Source: Nostoc piscinale CENA21 (GTDB lineage Bacteria; Cyanobacteriota; Cyanobacteriia; Cyanobacteriales; Nostocaceae). From it: a stretch of DNA of 64,000 bases. The stretch is taken from contig NZ_CP012036.1 in assembly GCF_001298445.1 (NCBI RefSeq), forward strand, positions 3,873,351 to 3,937,350. Direction: 5' to 3'. Shown here one piece after another: positions 1 through 9,500 of this stretch (its first letter is position 1; every line of letters starts with the position of its first letter). The position numbers were made by a program, and so were the translations under genes. The notes beneath the pieces were generated by a model. The model saw only the letters and a program-made list of their open reading frames with translations, made no database searches and was not told where the DNA came from.

Positions 1-447
1 TTTAAAGCAGGAGAAAATAATGATGTTGAAACACTTTTAGTTTTAATCCAAGAATTTTATCAACTAGATGGTTATCTCTCCTTTAATGCAGTGGTTGTTC
101 GTCATGCGTTGATTCAATTACTGAATGAAGAGTCTATAGGCCGAATCTGGTTAATTCAACATCAAAATCAAGCAATTGGTTATGTTATTCTCTCATTTGG
201 TTATAGTTTGGAATACGGAGGACGAGATGCTTTTATTGATGAAATATATATTAATCCAGCTTATCAAGGTCAAGGCATCGGCAAACAAACAATTAAGTTT
301 TTAGAGGAGGTCTGCATTTCTCTGAATATTCAAGCATTACATTTAGAAGTTGAAAGAGAAAATACATCTGCCCAAAATTTTTATCATCGAGTGGGATTTA
401 AAGATAGCGATCGCTATCTCATGACTAAAAAACTAAATCAATCATAA
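1..447 (+). CDS. GNAT-family N-acetyltransferase (5' end outside window)
   Basis: The frame is open from the first base, so the gene starts before the window; GTG at 91 is only an internal codon. About 148 residues are visible. The C-terminal half has the GNAT acetyl-CoA loop (INPAYQGQGIGKQ, an R/Q-x-x-G-x-G/A type motif) and the following helix, then the typical ENTSAQNFYHRVGF segment. GNAT enzymes move an acetyl group from acetyl-CoA to an amine; the substrate cannot be told. It ends 17 bases before msrA on the same strand, so the two may be co-transcribed. Family assignment is secure, substrate unknown. Confidence 0.85.
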   Translation, partial: FKAGENNDVETLLVLIQEFYQLDGYLSFNAVVVRHALIQLLNEESIGRIWLIQHQNQAIGYVILSFGYSLEYGGRDAFIDEIYINPAYQGQGIGKQTIKFLEEVCISLNIQALHLEVERENTSAQNFYHRVGFKDSDRYLMTKKLNQS

Positions 448-464
448 AAGGAGTTCATACAATC

Positions 465-1142
465 ATGTCAAATAGCAACTTAACACTTTCTCGTAACCTA
501 GTACGCAACTTGTCCATCATCACTTTGAGTTTCATCCTCTTGTATGGTGCATCGCGGATATTATTTCCGACTCCCGCCAGTGATATTTCCACCACTACAC
601 CCCAAACCAAGCAAGTAGCCGTTTTTGGTGGTGGCTGCTTTTGGGGAATGGAAGCAGTATTTGAGCATCTCAATGGTGTGTCTGATGTGGTTTCTGGTTT
701 TTCTGGCGGCGATGCGATGACCGCAGACTACTCACTTGTGAGTTCTGGCTTCACCAATCACGCGGAATCAGTAAAAATCACTTATGATCCCTCAAAGATT
801 TCTTACGAACAACTATTAAAAGTTTACTTTTTAGTAGCCCACGACCCGACACAGTTAAATCGCCAAGGGCCGGATTCTGGTAGACAATATCGTTCAGTAA
901 TATTTTTTGCTAACAATGAACAAAAACAAGAAGCACAAAAATATATTGATCAACTTAATCAGCAGAAAATATTTAAGCAAAAAATTGTCACCGAAATCAG
1001 CCAATTAAAAGGTTTTTATCAAGCTGAAGAATACCATCAAAACTACATAGCCCGTAATCCCGATAGTCGCTATGTCGTAGCCCATGACTTGCCAAAATTG
1101 GCTAAACTTCAGTCTACATTTCCTGAAATTTATAATAAATAG
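465..1142 (+). CDS. msrA: Peptide-methionine (S)-S-oxide reductase MsrA, membrane-anchored or exported
   Basis: The protein (225 aa) reduces methionine-S-sulfoxide in oxidised proteins. The catalytic motif GCFWG lies near residue 57, followed by the usual EAVFEHLNGV region and the AEEYHQNY segment that carries the conserved C-terminal residues. An N-terminal hydrophobic stretch (about residues 15-33) is extra compared with cytosolic MsrA and suggests a signal anchor, so the enzyme probably acts outside the cytoplasmic membrane. The start ATG has an AAAGGAG ribosome-binding site 11 bases upstream. It follows the GNAT gene closely, and a strong hairpin lies just after its stop. Confidence 0.93.
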   Translation: MSNSNLTLSRNLVRNLSIITLSFILLYGASRILFPTPASDISTTTPQTKQVAVFGGGCFWGMEAVFEHLNGVSDVVSGFSGGDAMTADYSLVSSGFTNHAESVKITYDPSKISYEQLLKVYFLVAHDPTQLNRQGPDSGRQYRSVIFFANNEQKQEAQKYIDQLNQQKIFKQKIVTEISQLKGFYQAEEYHQNYIARNPDSRYVVAHDLPKLAKLQSTFPEIYNK

Positions 1143-1175
1143 GACTTGCTGAAAAATTTATCTGTGTGTGTGTTC

Positions 1176-1208
1176 AGATCCCCGACTTTTTCAAAAATTC
1201 GGGGATCT
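1176..1208. terminator. Hairpin between convergent genes (GATCCCCGA family)
   Basis: A 10-bp perfect stem (1176-1185 with 1199-1208) continues inward through T/A pairs after one mismatch. It sits between the convergent ends of msrA (+) and the protein kinase (-), so it can serve as a bidirectional terminator. The arm sequence recurs at 47810-47844 and 54744-54772. Confidence 0.6.
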
Positions 1209-1237
1209 ATGACCTCTCTACAACAACTCAGACAGCC

Positions 1238-2407
1238 TTAGAATATTGACTTCAACGCGAGAAATGCCGTAATCCACAAAATTAAACTTATGGGTGCGCC
1301 GACGAGGATTCCCGCGATCGCCCAACCACGTTGATGTTCTTTAAAATGTTCAATACTGCGCCATTGTCTACTTCTCCAAGCCCATTCATTGCCTTTTGCC
1401 CCCATTGCGATCGCCATAAACCAACCAATCTGCGGTACAAAACAAAATAAGCCACACCATACCTGATTAGTCCATAACCATAACCAAGGTAATAAAAAAG
1501 CCCCCCAATTCCATCCCAAAATCTCTTCTGGTACTGGTTCTGTAGAATTAATCCCACAACCAGAATTATTAATTATCTTATTGTTTACAGGCTTAACAGC
1601 CAGATTAGATTTTAAAGCTTCAATTGCTTGGCGAGCATTGCTAAAGCGTTGTTCCGGCGCAGGTTCAGTCATCTTTTGTAACCAGCGCACAAAACTAGAA
1701 CTCACGTTAACTCTATCAGCGAATTGCAACCGCAAATCTTGTTGCGGTAAATCACCAGGAGGAACACCAGTTAATAAATGAATTAACGATGCACCCAAGG
1801 CATACAAGTCAGAAGCCGGAACAGCGCGACCACCAAATTGTTCCATCGGTGCATAACCATAAGTCCCAACCACCGTAAAAGTCACGCCTTCTTTAGCGGC
1901 TTTATCTTGGACTGCACCAAAATCTACCAAATATATCTGATTATCTTCACCCCAAATTAAATTACTGGGCTTGATATCCCGATGCAACACACCAGGATTC
2001 AACTCATGCAGATATATCAGAATTTTTAAAACCTCAGTCGCAATTTTCCGGGCGTGCTTTTCTGTGCAGCGTTTACCAACTGCCAGTTTTTCTTTGAGTG
2101 ACTCCCCAGGAATATATTCTTGGACTAAGCCAAACCATAATGTCCGGTCATCAACACAAAAGTAATCAATGTATTGCGGAATGCGCGGATGTTTGAGTTG
2201 TTTGAGAATTTGTGCTTCTCGTTCAAACAACTTCAAATCATCCCACTGCACAGTTCCGCCGAACGCCAAAAGTTTGACCACAACTAATGATTCTTCTCCA
2301 TCAGCAGCTTGTAAATCTTTGGCCAGCCAAGTTTGGCGAATGCCATTATTACCGAGTTGCTGTTGGATTTGATAACGGTGGTGTATTATCTGTTCTATTT
2401 GCAGCAT
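1238..2407 (-). CDS. Serine/threonine protein kinase with C-terminal membrane segments
   Basis: Eukaryotic-type (Hanks) kinase, about 389 aa. Residues 12-270 form the kinase domain: nucleotide-binding lysine in VVVKLLAF, catalytic loop HRDIKPSNL, metal-binding DFG (VDFGAVQ), and an APE-like APMEQ. The C-terminal 90 residues have two hydrophobic segments (about 300-330 and 365-390), so the protein is membrane-tethered with a cytoplasmic kinase domain. This is a common cyanobacterial architecture; targets are unknown. ATG at 2407 is preferred over the TTG one codon earlier. Confidence 0.9.
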   Translation of the reverse strand: MLQIEQIIHHRYQIQQQLGNNGIRQTWLAKDLQAADGEESLVVVKLLAFGGTVQWDDLKLFEREAQILKQLKHPRIPQYIDYFCVDDRTLWFGLVQEYIPGESLKEKLAVGKRCTEKHARKIATEVLKILIYLHELNPGVLHRDIKPSNLIWGEDNQIYLVDFGAVQDKAAKEGVTFTVVGTYGYAPMEQFGGRAVPASDLYALGASLIHLLTGVPPGDLPQQDLRLQFADRVNVSSSFVRWLQKMTEPAPEQRFSNARQAIEALKSNLAVKPVNNKIINNSGCGINSTEPVPEEILGWNWGAFLLPWLWLWTNQVWCGLFCFVPQIGWFMAIAMGAKGNEWAWRSRQWRSIEHFKEHQRGWAIAGILVGAPISLILWITAFLALKSIF

Positions 2408-2633
2408 CAAACACCTGCTGGCAATTTACGCTAAGGTGATTCCCCTACTATTCCAGGATAGACATTACACAGAGAATTTGGGGGCAGATGTTTACCAAAA
2501 ACCACTCAAAAGTCGCACTCACCTTGATTTCATCACTTCAACTTGGCTATTTATCAAAAATCTCACCTTTGTTTCGATTCATAAACTTCGGTACTAAGCT
2601 AATAAAAGTTTGGGCGTTGTTGCGAGAAAAGCT

Positions 2634-4175
2634 GTGAAACAAACAGATGTTGTCGTTATCGGTAGCGGTATGGGTGGTTTAAGTTGTGCGGCGATGTTGG
2701 CGAGATATGGCTTTGATGTCATTGTCTGCGAAAGTCATACCATTGCTGGCGGTGCAGCCCACGCTTTTGAACGTCAAGGATATAAATTTGACTCCGGGCC
2801 ATCTCTGTATTCGGGATTATCTTATAGTCCATCTCCTAACCCGTTACGGCAAGTCCTAGACGCTCTTGGTTCACAACTGCCGTGCGTCAACTACAATACT
2901 TGGGGTTGCTGTTTACCAGAAGGCGATTTTGACACATCGGTAGGAGCAGAACAATTTTGTGATGTGTTAGCCAGACTACGCGGTGAAGATGCGGTTGTTC
3001 AATGGCGAAAGTTACAACAAATAATGGCTCCTCTAGCCCAGGCTGCGATCGCTCTGCCACCGGCTGCGTTACGTTTGGATATAGGTGCAGCTGTCACCGT
3101 CAGCCGTTTTGCGCCTACTTTAGCCCGTCATACTGGTAATGTCCTCAAATTAACTGGGTCTTTCTCTCGCATTATGGATGGTGTTGTCAGTGACCCATTT
3201 ATCCGCAACTGGCTGAATATGTTGTGTTTCCTTCTCTCTGGGCTACCCGCTTCGGGAACTAACGCCGCAGAGGTAGCTTTCATGTTTGCTGACTGGTATC
3301 GCCCAGGAGTCCAGCTAGATTATCCAGTCGGCGGGAGTGGTGCTTTAGTCAATGCTTTGGTGCAGGGTTTGGAAAAACACGGCGGCGAGTTAAAACTAGG
3401 GGCGCATATTGAACAAGTATTAGTCAAAGATAACCGGGCTATTGGTGTGCGTTTGCGGAACGGTGAAGAAATTCGGGCGCGGCGGGCTGTAGTTTCTAAT
3501 GCTTCGGTTTGGGACACACTGAAGTTAGTTCCGCCAGAAGCCTTACCAGCAAAATTTCGCCGCCAACGCCAAGCAACACCTGAGTGTGATAGTTTTATGC
3601 ACCTCCACTTAGGTATTGATGCTCAAGGTTTACCAGCTAATTTAGCCTGTCACCACATCATCGTGAATGATTGGGACAAGGGCATCACAGCACCGCAAAA
3701 TCTAGTATTAGTATCGATTCCCTCAGTCATTGACCCATCTCTTGCGCCTCCAGGCAAGCATGTAATTCACGTTTATACCCCAGGGAATGAACCTTATAGC
3801 CTTTGGGAAGGGATGGACAGAAAAAGTTCAGAGTATGAACAACAAAAGCGATCGCGTTCTCAAATTATGTGGCAAGCTCTAGAACGGATCATTCCTGATA
3901 TTCACTCTCGTTGCGAAATTACATTAGTTGGTACACCCCTCACCCACGAACGCTTTTTACGCCGTCACCGTGGTTCTTATGGCCCAGCCATTTCCGCCGA
4001 TGTTGGTTTATTCCCCAGTTCCCTAACACCCCTATCAGGCTTGATGTGTTGTGGTGACTCAACATTCCCCGGTATCGGTTTGCCCGCCGTCGCCGCCAGT
4101 GGCATGATAGTCGCCAATACCCTCGCCCCTGTAGGTCAGCATTTAGCAATGCTCAAGGATATTGGCTGTATTTAA
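2634..4175 (+). CDS. FAD-dependent carotenoid isomerase/desaturase-like oxidoreductase (CrtISO family)
   Basis: About 513 aa with an N-terminal Rossmann dinucleotide motif (VVVIGSGMGGLSCA), the following E of the FAD-ribose contact (VCESH), and the C-terminal FAD motif around GDSTFPGIGLPAVAASG. The layout matches the phytoene-desaturase/CrtISO/all-trans-retinol saturase group, acting on membrane isoprenoids. It is more diverged than the housekeeping CrtISO, so the substrate is open. The start is uncertain: GTG at 2634 puts the Rossmann motif at the usual distance, while TTG at 2610 would add eight residues. A strong terminator follows. Confidence 0.82.
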   Translation: MKQTDVVVIGSGMGGLSCAAMLARYGFDVIVCESHTIAGGAAHAFERQGYKFDSGPSLYSGLSYSPSPNPLRQVLDALGSQLPCVNYNTWGCCLPEGDFDTSVGAEQFCDVLARLRGEDAVVQWRKLQQIMAPLAQAAIALPPAALRLDIGAAVTVSRFAPTLARHTGNVLKLTGSFSRIMDGVVSDPFIRNWLNMLCFLLSGLPASGTNAAEVAFMFADWYRPGVQLDYPVGGSGALVNALVQGLEKHGGELKLGAHIEQVLVKDNRAIGVRLRNGEEIRARRAVVSNASVWDTLKLVPPEALPAKFRRQRQATPECDSFMHLHLGIDAQGLPANLACHHIIVNDWDKGITAPQNLVLVSIPSVIDPSLAPPGKHVIHVYTPGNEPYSLWEGMDRKSSEYEQQKRSRSQIMWQALERIIPDIHSRCEITLVGTPLTHERFLRRHRGSYGPAISADVGLFPSSLTPLSGLMCCGDSTFPGIGLPAVAASGMIVANTLAPVGQHLAMLKDIGCI

Positions 4176-4210
4176 TTGACGTGGTGAGACGATTAATCAA
4201 CGGTTTGGGA

Positions 4211-4247
4211 GAGGGTGTAAGTGTTCAAAATCCTTACACCCTTTTCT
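4211..4247 (+). terminator. Rho-independent terminator after the CrtISO-like gene
   Basis: Perfect 9-bp stem GGGTGTAAG/CTTACACCC (4213-4221 with 4233-4241) with an 11-base loop, followed by TTTTCT. It lies 36 bases after the upstream stop codon. Confidence 0.75.
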
Positions 4248-4318
4248 AGAACCTTAACTACTAGGTAGAGAGGCTATTCTGATTCTGAATTCTGTCTCCT
4301 GACTCCTGAATTCTACTA

Positions 4319-5269
4319 TTAAGAAGGCTTTTTCCCGATAATTGTCCGGTGACGGGGGTCACTGGCGACTTCAATTGTGGGTGAAAAGCCTGCTTCCTCT
4401 AAGGCTGCTGGAATATCGAAACCGTAATAATCATCACTCCAGGGTTCCGTACTTTTCATTAAAGTATACAGAGCGGGTGGGAGATTTTGAATTACAGGCG
4501 ATCGCGGGTTATTATCTACCAAAGCAATATAACCACCCGGTCTGAGTAGTCGTTTAGCTTCCACGAAAATTTCTTTGCTGGCGTAGCTTGGCAATTCATG
4601 ACAGACAAACTGGAGTGTCACCAAATCAAAGGAATTATCTGGTAAGCCTGTATTTTCAGCTTTAGCATGAACCCATTGGGAAATTTCATTATTGACATCC
4701 CTCGCCTTAGCCACAGCCAGCATATACGGCGACAAATCTAAACCCACAGTCCGAATTGGTTGCTCTTGTTTCTCTTGATAGAAACGGTGTAGCGCCATCG
4801 TAGATAAACCTATGGAGCAGCCAATGTCCAAAATTTCCCTCACCTGCAAAGGGCCGTAAGCTGCCAAAGCATCATGAAAAGTACCTCTAAGCCTGGCGTG
4901 AGCCGCTTCCCAAGAGAGGTTTTCTTGCGGCCAAACACGCAAAGACATAGCATAGGTAGCTGACTCCGCTTCAAAAGCCGCTTCCCAACAAAGATTACCC
5001 TCAGCGTAAGCGTGGAATGGTACTTTGTAATATTCTGGATACACAATTCCTGGGTTAGTAACTGCCCCTAGCAATTGTTTTGTCATTAGCCCTTGTAGGG
5101 CTTCAGAGTTTTTGCGCCAGGGAATCCCATTCTTTTCGGCTGTTGTGATTAATACTTGCCGAGCTTGGTATTTCATCACATTGTAAATAGGTTTGGTCTG
5201 GATTAGCAGATTAACGAACTTGGAGAGTATGCTTTCACCAGCCCAATCAGGTTTGACTTTATTTTTCAT
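4319..5269 (-). CDS. Class I SAM-dependent methyltransferase
   Basis: 316 aa. The SAM-binding motif I is ILDIGCSIGLST (about residue 140), followed by GLDLSPYML (acidic residue for the ribose), then the motif around FDLVTLQFVCHELP and the RLLRPGGYIALVDNNP segment typical of Methyltransf_11 enzymes. The first 125 residues precede the fold and may hold the substrate domain. The acceptor is unknown. ATG at 5269 is preferred over the GTG just before it. It is transcribed convergently with the CrtISO-like gene, with a terminator between them. Confidence 0.85.
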   Translation of the reverse strand: MKNKVKPDWAGESILSKFVNLLIQTKPIYNVMKYQARQVLITTAEKNGIPWRKNSEALQGLMTKQLLGAVTNPGIVYPEYYKVPFHAYAEGNLCWEAAFEAESATYAMSLRVWPQENLSWEAAHARLRGTFHDALAAYGPLQVREILDIGCSIGLSTMALHRFYQEKQEQPIRTVGLDLSPYMLAVAKARDVNNEISQWVHAKAENTGLPDNSFDLVTLQFVCHELPSYASKEIFVEAKRLLRPGGYIALVDNNPRSPVIQNLPPALYTLMKSTEPWSDDYYGFDIPAALEEAGFSPTIEVASDPRHRTIIGKKPS

Positions 5270-5372
5270 CACTTTGAGGAAATGAAGCGATAATTGCCTA
5301 TACCTATTTTAGGTTTGATTGCTGCTTTCAAAAGCATCGTTTTTTCTATTCTTGCTTTTATAGCAGAAGGAC

Positions 5373-5440
5373 GACAGTCGCTACAACGGGGGGAACCCCC
5401 GCAACGCGCTGTCTCCAGGAGGTAGAAGGCAGGAGGCAGG
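5373..5440. repeat. Composite palindrome plus AGGCAGG tandem repeat
   Basis: Bases 5373-5413 can fold into a long imperfect hairpin: outer arms GACAG/CTGTC, inner arms GGGGG/CCCCC around GAA. This runs directly into short AGGCAGG-type heptamer repeats (about 5420-5440), the same unit as at 38597. Both are typical intergenic elements of filamentous cyanobacteria. Confidence 0.5.
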
Positions 5441-5569
5441 AGGAAAAGTCTTACTATTCCTGGCATTCAAGCTTTCAAATTGTCCTAACATATCTGACTA
5501 CCACTATAACTTCCCCAATTTAAGGCTCTTGTGTCATTTAACCCCAGTCAGTGAGGTGTGTTAGGCGTA

Positions 5570-5606
5570 AGCCGAAACGCACAATCTTTCTCGGTGCGTT
5601 TCGGCT
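5570..5606. repeat. Dispersed palindromic element
   Basis: Perfect 13-bp inverted repeat (AGCCGAAACGCAC at 5570-5582 with its complement at 5594-5606), bordered by GTGTGTTAGG before and CACACCCTAC after. This matches the general look of palindromic interspersed repeats in Nostoc genomes. It lies between the methyltransferase start and the end of the next minus-strand gene. Confidence 0.55.
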
Positions 5607-5682
5607 AATTCTCACTTTTCTGAGTTCCGAAATTCTTTCATAGCCGTAACACACCCTACTTCAATATTTACCAGGAAATCAA

Positions 5683-6045
5683 CTAATAACTATTTTTATC
5701 TAAGAGCGTTTCAAATTCTGCTTGCAAAGCCCTAATATCTGCAAGTCTGGCTACAACTAAATTATTTTGTCCAGCGTCACTTAAACGTGCTTTCCAATAT
5801 TGAATACTCTCGGAATGATTCACCCAAAACTTAACTACTGTGTCTACTACTTGGTCTAAATCCCAGCCCCATTTTGCGGGTACAGGTTCGACTGTTGCGA
5901 TAAACGCATCAAGTGTACAGATGTGTGTACCTAAGTATTCCACCCCTACATACTGTGGTTTTTGCATACTCTGCTGTTGATGGTTGAAAAACTGCAAAAC
6001 GGGCGATACACCAACAATATCAAAAGTATATTTCATTGAGTTCAT
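5683..6045 (-). CDS. Hypothetical protein (120 aa) downstream of a CIRCE operator
   Basis: I do not recognise a named family. The protein is soluble, rich in aromatic residues and mildly acidic, with no signal peptide or membrane segment. It has a Trp-rich centre (PAKWGWDLDQVV, VKFWVNHSESIQYWKARL) and a helical C-terminus. ATG at 6045 or at 6036 could be the start. Upstream on the same strand there is a TATAAT -10 box (6138-6143) and then a perfect CIRCE inverted repeat (6170-6196). It is the only gene that promoter could drive, which suggests HrcA-controlled, heat-inducible expression. Gene reality is fairly sure; function unknown. Confidence 0.7.
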   Translation of the reverse strand: MNSMKYTFDIVGVSPVLQFFNHQQQSMQKPQYVGVEYLGTHICTLDAFIATVEPVPAKWGWDLDQVVDTVVKFWVNHSESIQYWKARLSDAGQNNLVVARLADIRALQAEFETLLDKNSY

Positions 6046-6137
6046 CCCAATAATTTACTACTTACAAGGAGATTTATCTGGTGAAAATTATGGTTAAAAA
6101 ATGTCTAAACTCATCTCTATAAAAAGAGTATTCTTTA

Positions 6138-6143
6138 ATTATA
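6138..6143 (-). promoter_or_regulatory. Predicted -10 box of the CIRCE-controlled promoter
   Basis: Minus-strand TATAAT, perfect consensus. A -35 element about 17 bases upstream is poor (ATAAGG-like). The CIRCE element begins 26 bases upstream. The predicted transcript would start near 6131 and leave a leader of about 85 bases. Confidence 0.5.
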
Positions 6144-6169
6144 TCCGAGGAAACAAAGTTCCTTATTTA

Positions 6170-6196
6170 TTAGCACTCACTAGCTTAGAGTGCTAA
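6170..6196. promoter_or_regulatory. CIRCE element (HrcA operator)
   Basis: Perfect match to the CIRCE consensus: TTAGCACTC at 6170-6178, a 9-base spacer, GAGTGCTAA at 6188-6196. HrcA binds this operator and represses chaperonin genes in many bacteria, including cyanobacteria. No chaperone gene lies in the window. The nearest gene that could be driven from here is the minus-strand 120-aa unknown; to the right the next genes read toward the element. Confidence 0.92.
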
Positions 6197-6360
6197 TTCT
6201 TAGCCTATTTAATTGCTGTATTAATAAAGAGTTTCCAGTATACTTTTCCAAAATCAATCTAGTTTTAATAATTTTTTAACTTTTAGATTTTAAAACTTGT
6301 ATTTTGGCAATCACTTGCTGGTAAGCTGCTGTATCTAGAGCATCAGAAGTAAATAAATAC

Positions 6361-6393
6361 AAAAACCGCAGCCAGATAATTAATCAGCTGCGG
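6361..6393 (-). terminator. Rho-independent terminator (minus strand)
   Basis: Stem CCGCAGC/GCTGCGG (6366-6372 with 6387-6393) followed on the minus strand by a run of five T. It would end transcripts coming from the histidine kinase or the small element at 6423. Confidence 0.65.
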
Positions 6394-6422
6394 TGTGATA
6401 ATTATGCTGTAGGTATTATTTC

Positions 6423-6537
6423 TTAGGTTGTGCTTAAGTCACAACATCTTTGACTCTACATTTTTTTTTAGAAACGTGACATAAATGGCCGCTCAAAGCA
6501 CAAGTAAACCAATAAGCCATGATGAGTGCGATCGCTC
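6423..6537 (-). repeat. 115-bp duplicated element, copy 1 (3' end of a small membrane-peptide ORF)
   Basis: Base-for-base the same as 11533-11647. On the minus strand both copies encode a peptide tail with a hydrophobic stretch (GAIALIMAYWFTCALSG), then HLCHVSKKKC and stop (6434-6436 here). In this copy the frame meets TAG a little upstream, where the other copy has GAG, so copy 1 looks truncated. It lies directly downstream of the histidine kinase. Confidence 0.7.
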
Positions 6538-6580
6538 CAAGTCCAGGGATAATTACAATGCGCTAAAAGTAAGCAATGTT

Positions 6581-9500
6581 CTACTCTTTAAGCCTGATTA
6601 CATTCGATAGAGTAGTCAATAAATCTGTAGTTGTGTAGGGCTTAGAGAGAAATTTGTCTGCACCAGCCGCGATCGCTTTTTGCTCATTGGCGGGTAAGCC
6701 ACTGGTAGCAACTATCTTGACGTTGGGGTTGATGGTTCGCAGGGTGCGGATGGCGGTTAATCCGTCCATGTTGGGCATAACCATATCTAGCAAGACGGCA
6801 CTGATTTCTGGTTGATATTCAACATAGAGAGCGATCGCCTCAATGCCATCGTTAGCTATCAAAATTTTATAGTTATAATCCGCTAGGGCTTCTTGTACAG
6901 TTTGTTGGACGATTGTTTCATCATCGACAACTAAAATCAACTCGCCGTTACCTCTAGGCAATTCTGTCTTTGCTATGGACTCGGTTGCTGTTCCTTCTCC
7001 TCTGAGTAAGAACACCTGAAATTCTGTGCCTTGACCTACCTGACTGGCCACTTCTACAAAACCGCCGTGGTTCTTGACGATACCTAAAACCGTTGATAGC
7101 CCTAGCCCTGTACCTTTACCGACTTCTTTCGTAGTAAAAAAGGGATCAAATATGCGTTCTAAGATTTCTGGCGGAATTCCTGTGCCTGTATCTGAGATGG
7201 TGACAACAATGTAGTCTCCTGCTTTCGACTCTAGGTGCATTCGGGCATAGGTAGAGTCAATTACCCGATTGGCGGCAGTGATGGTAAGCTTACCACCATT
7301 GGGCATAGCATCACGGGCATTGACTGCCAAGTTCATGAACACCTGTTCTAATTGGGTGGGATCGGCATACACCATCCACAAGGTGTTTGTCGGAATATCA
7401 GTAATAATTTCAATGGATTTCGGAAATGTCTGTTGGATGACTTTGGCTAATTCTTTGAGCAAGTGTCCAGGTTGCAGGAGGATGCGTTGACCTTCGGTAC
7501 CACGGGCAAAGGTGAGAATTTGTTTTACTAAATCAGAGCCACGCTTGGAGCTAGTTTCTAGAGTTTTGAACAGTTCTTGAGTCCTTGTATCCACATTTTT
7601 ACATCTGGAAGGCAACAATTGGGCAATCATGACAATGGGAGCAAAGACGTTGTTAAGGTCGTGGGCAATGCCACTGGCGAGAGTTCCTATACTCTCCAAG
7701 CGTTGAGCGCGGTAAAATTGTTGCTCTAGTTGTTTTTTCTCAGTGATGTCGGTGTTAACTACTAAGATGGATTGGGGTTCGCCAAATTGATTGTTTACCA
7801 GTGTCCACCGACTAGCAACAATAATTTCTCTGCCACTTTTAGTGACTTGTTCTAACTCACCTTGCCAAGCACCTTGTTCGATAGTAGTTTGTAAACCTAC
7901 TTCGAGTTGCGATAATGATTCTCTGTAAAATATTTCATGAGCTAATTTCCCCACAGTTTCCTCTGCTGTCCAACCGTATAAGTTTTCCGCCCCTCGACTC
8001 CAGAACAATATGCGGTTTGCTAAATCATGGACAAAAATAGCATCGGTGGCGATATCAATTAAAGCTGCTTGTTCTTGAATTTTCTCTTGTGCTTGTTTGC
8101 GTTCAGTGATGTCTGTGTCCGCAACTGTGACTATCCAGCAATTTGCAACTTCATCATATCGAGATGTAAAAGTCCCTGAAATCCAGCGTACACTACCATT
8201 TTTGTGATAAAAACGATACTGTACTGTCACCGTGGTTTCCGCCAACAAATTTTCTAAGGCAGGCATGAAAATATTTTCCAGGTCTTCTGGAAACACCCGT
8301 GACCTCCAGCAATACTTATCCATCATTTCTTGTTGAGTGTAACCAAAGATGCCTTCACATCCTGCTGATTGGTAATCATATTCCCAATCAAGATTAGCAA
8401 ACAGGCGCAAACGAGCTATTGAGATTGCTGAACTGTTAAGGATATCTCGGAGCTTCGCTTCTGATTGTTGGAGGTTAAATTCTAGTTGCTTTTTTTCAGT
8501 GATATCCATATTCACTCCAATCATCTGGAGTGGCTCACCAGTGGTTTTGCTGTATAATACTTGACCTTTACACAATGACCAACCAACTGTACCATCTGGG
8601 TAAAGAAACCGGAATTCAATATCATGGGGTACTTGCTGGTCAATGGCTCGCAAAACTGATTGATGTAGCCGTTCGCGGTCTTCAGGATGGACAATTTGAT
8701 TTAAAAAATTTTCATAGCTGACATCAAACGTATCAGGGGTTAAACCAAATAAAGAAAACAGATGATCAGACCAGATAACTTCATTGGTTTGCAAATCCCA
8801 GTCCCAAGTGCCAGTATTACCAGCCCAGAGTGCTAGTTTTAGCCGTTGCTCACTTTTTTGCAGATTTGCCTTAGCTTGTTGGCGCTCTGTAATGTCCTGA
8901 TGCACCCCAATCATCCGGAGTGGCTGACCAGTTTCATCGTAGAAGACGCTTCCTTTGCCATGTACCCAGTGTACTGTACCATTCAGCCATACTACCCGAA
9001 ACTCGATATTACAGTTGGTATGCTGATCAATAGACTGCTTCAGGTGTTGTTCTACAAATTCTCGGTCTTCAGGGTGGATGAAATTTACAAATGATTCAAA
9101 CCTGTTGTTGAATGTCTGGGGATCGATATCAAATAGAGAACACATACTCTCAGACCAGACCACCTCATTAGTTTGCAGATTCCAGTCCCACATACCTGTG
9201 TTGCTGGCTGAGAGTGCGAGTTGTAGCCGTTGCTCGCTGTTTTGTAGATTTGCCTTAGCTTGCTGGCGATCGCTCACATCCCGGATGATGGAAAGATGGC
9301 GATGTGGTATAAAATTGGCAACCGCCGCAAATTCTGTTGCTCGTACTGTGCCGTTGGGACGATGCAATTGAAACTCACCCGACATTTGTTCTTGTTCACG
9401 GAACTGTTGCCAAGCTTGGGTAAAATTAAATTCTGGTGCGGCAAAATCCGCAATTGTGGAACCTAAAAGTTCTTCCCTAGATACACCAAATAATTCGCAA

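Noticed and set aside
5269..5466. 65-codon minus-strand ORF before the methyltransferase
   Set aside because: It runs through the palindrome and heptamer repeats, has low-complexity Arg/Pro content and no ribosome-binding site; repeats explain the open frame.
6080..6121. Short plus-strand ORF (GTG, 13 codons) near the CIRCE element
   Set aside because: It has an AAGGAG-like site but lies upstream of CIRCE for that strand, is tiny, and overlaps the leader of the minus-strand gene.
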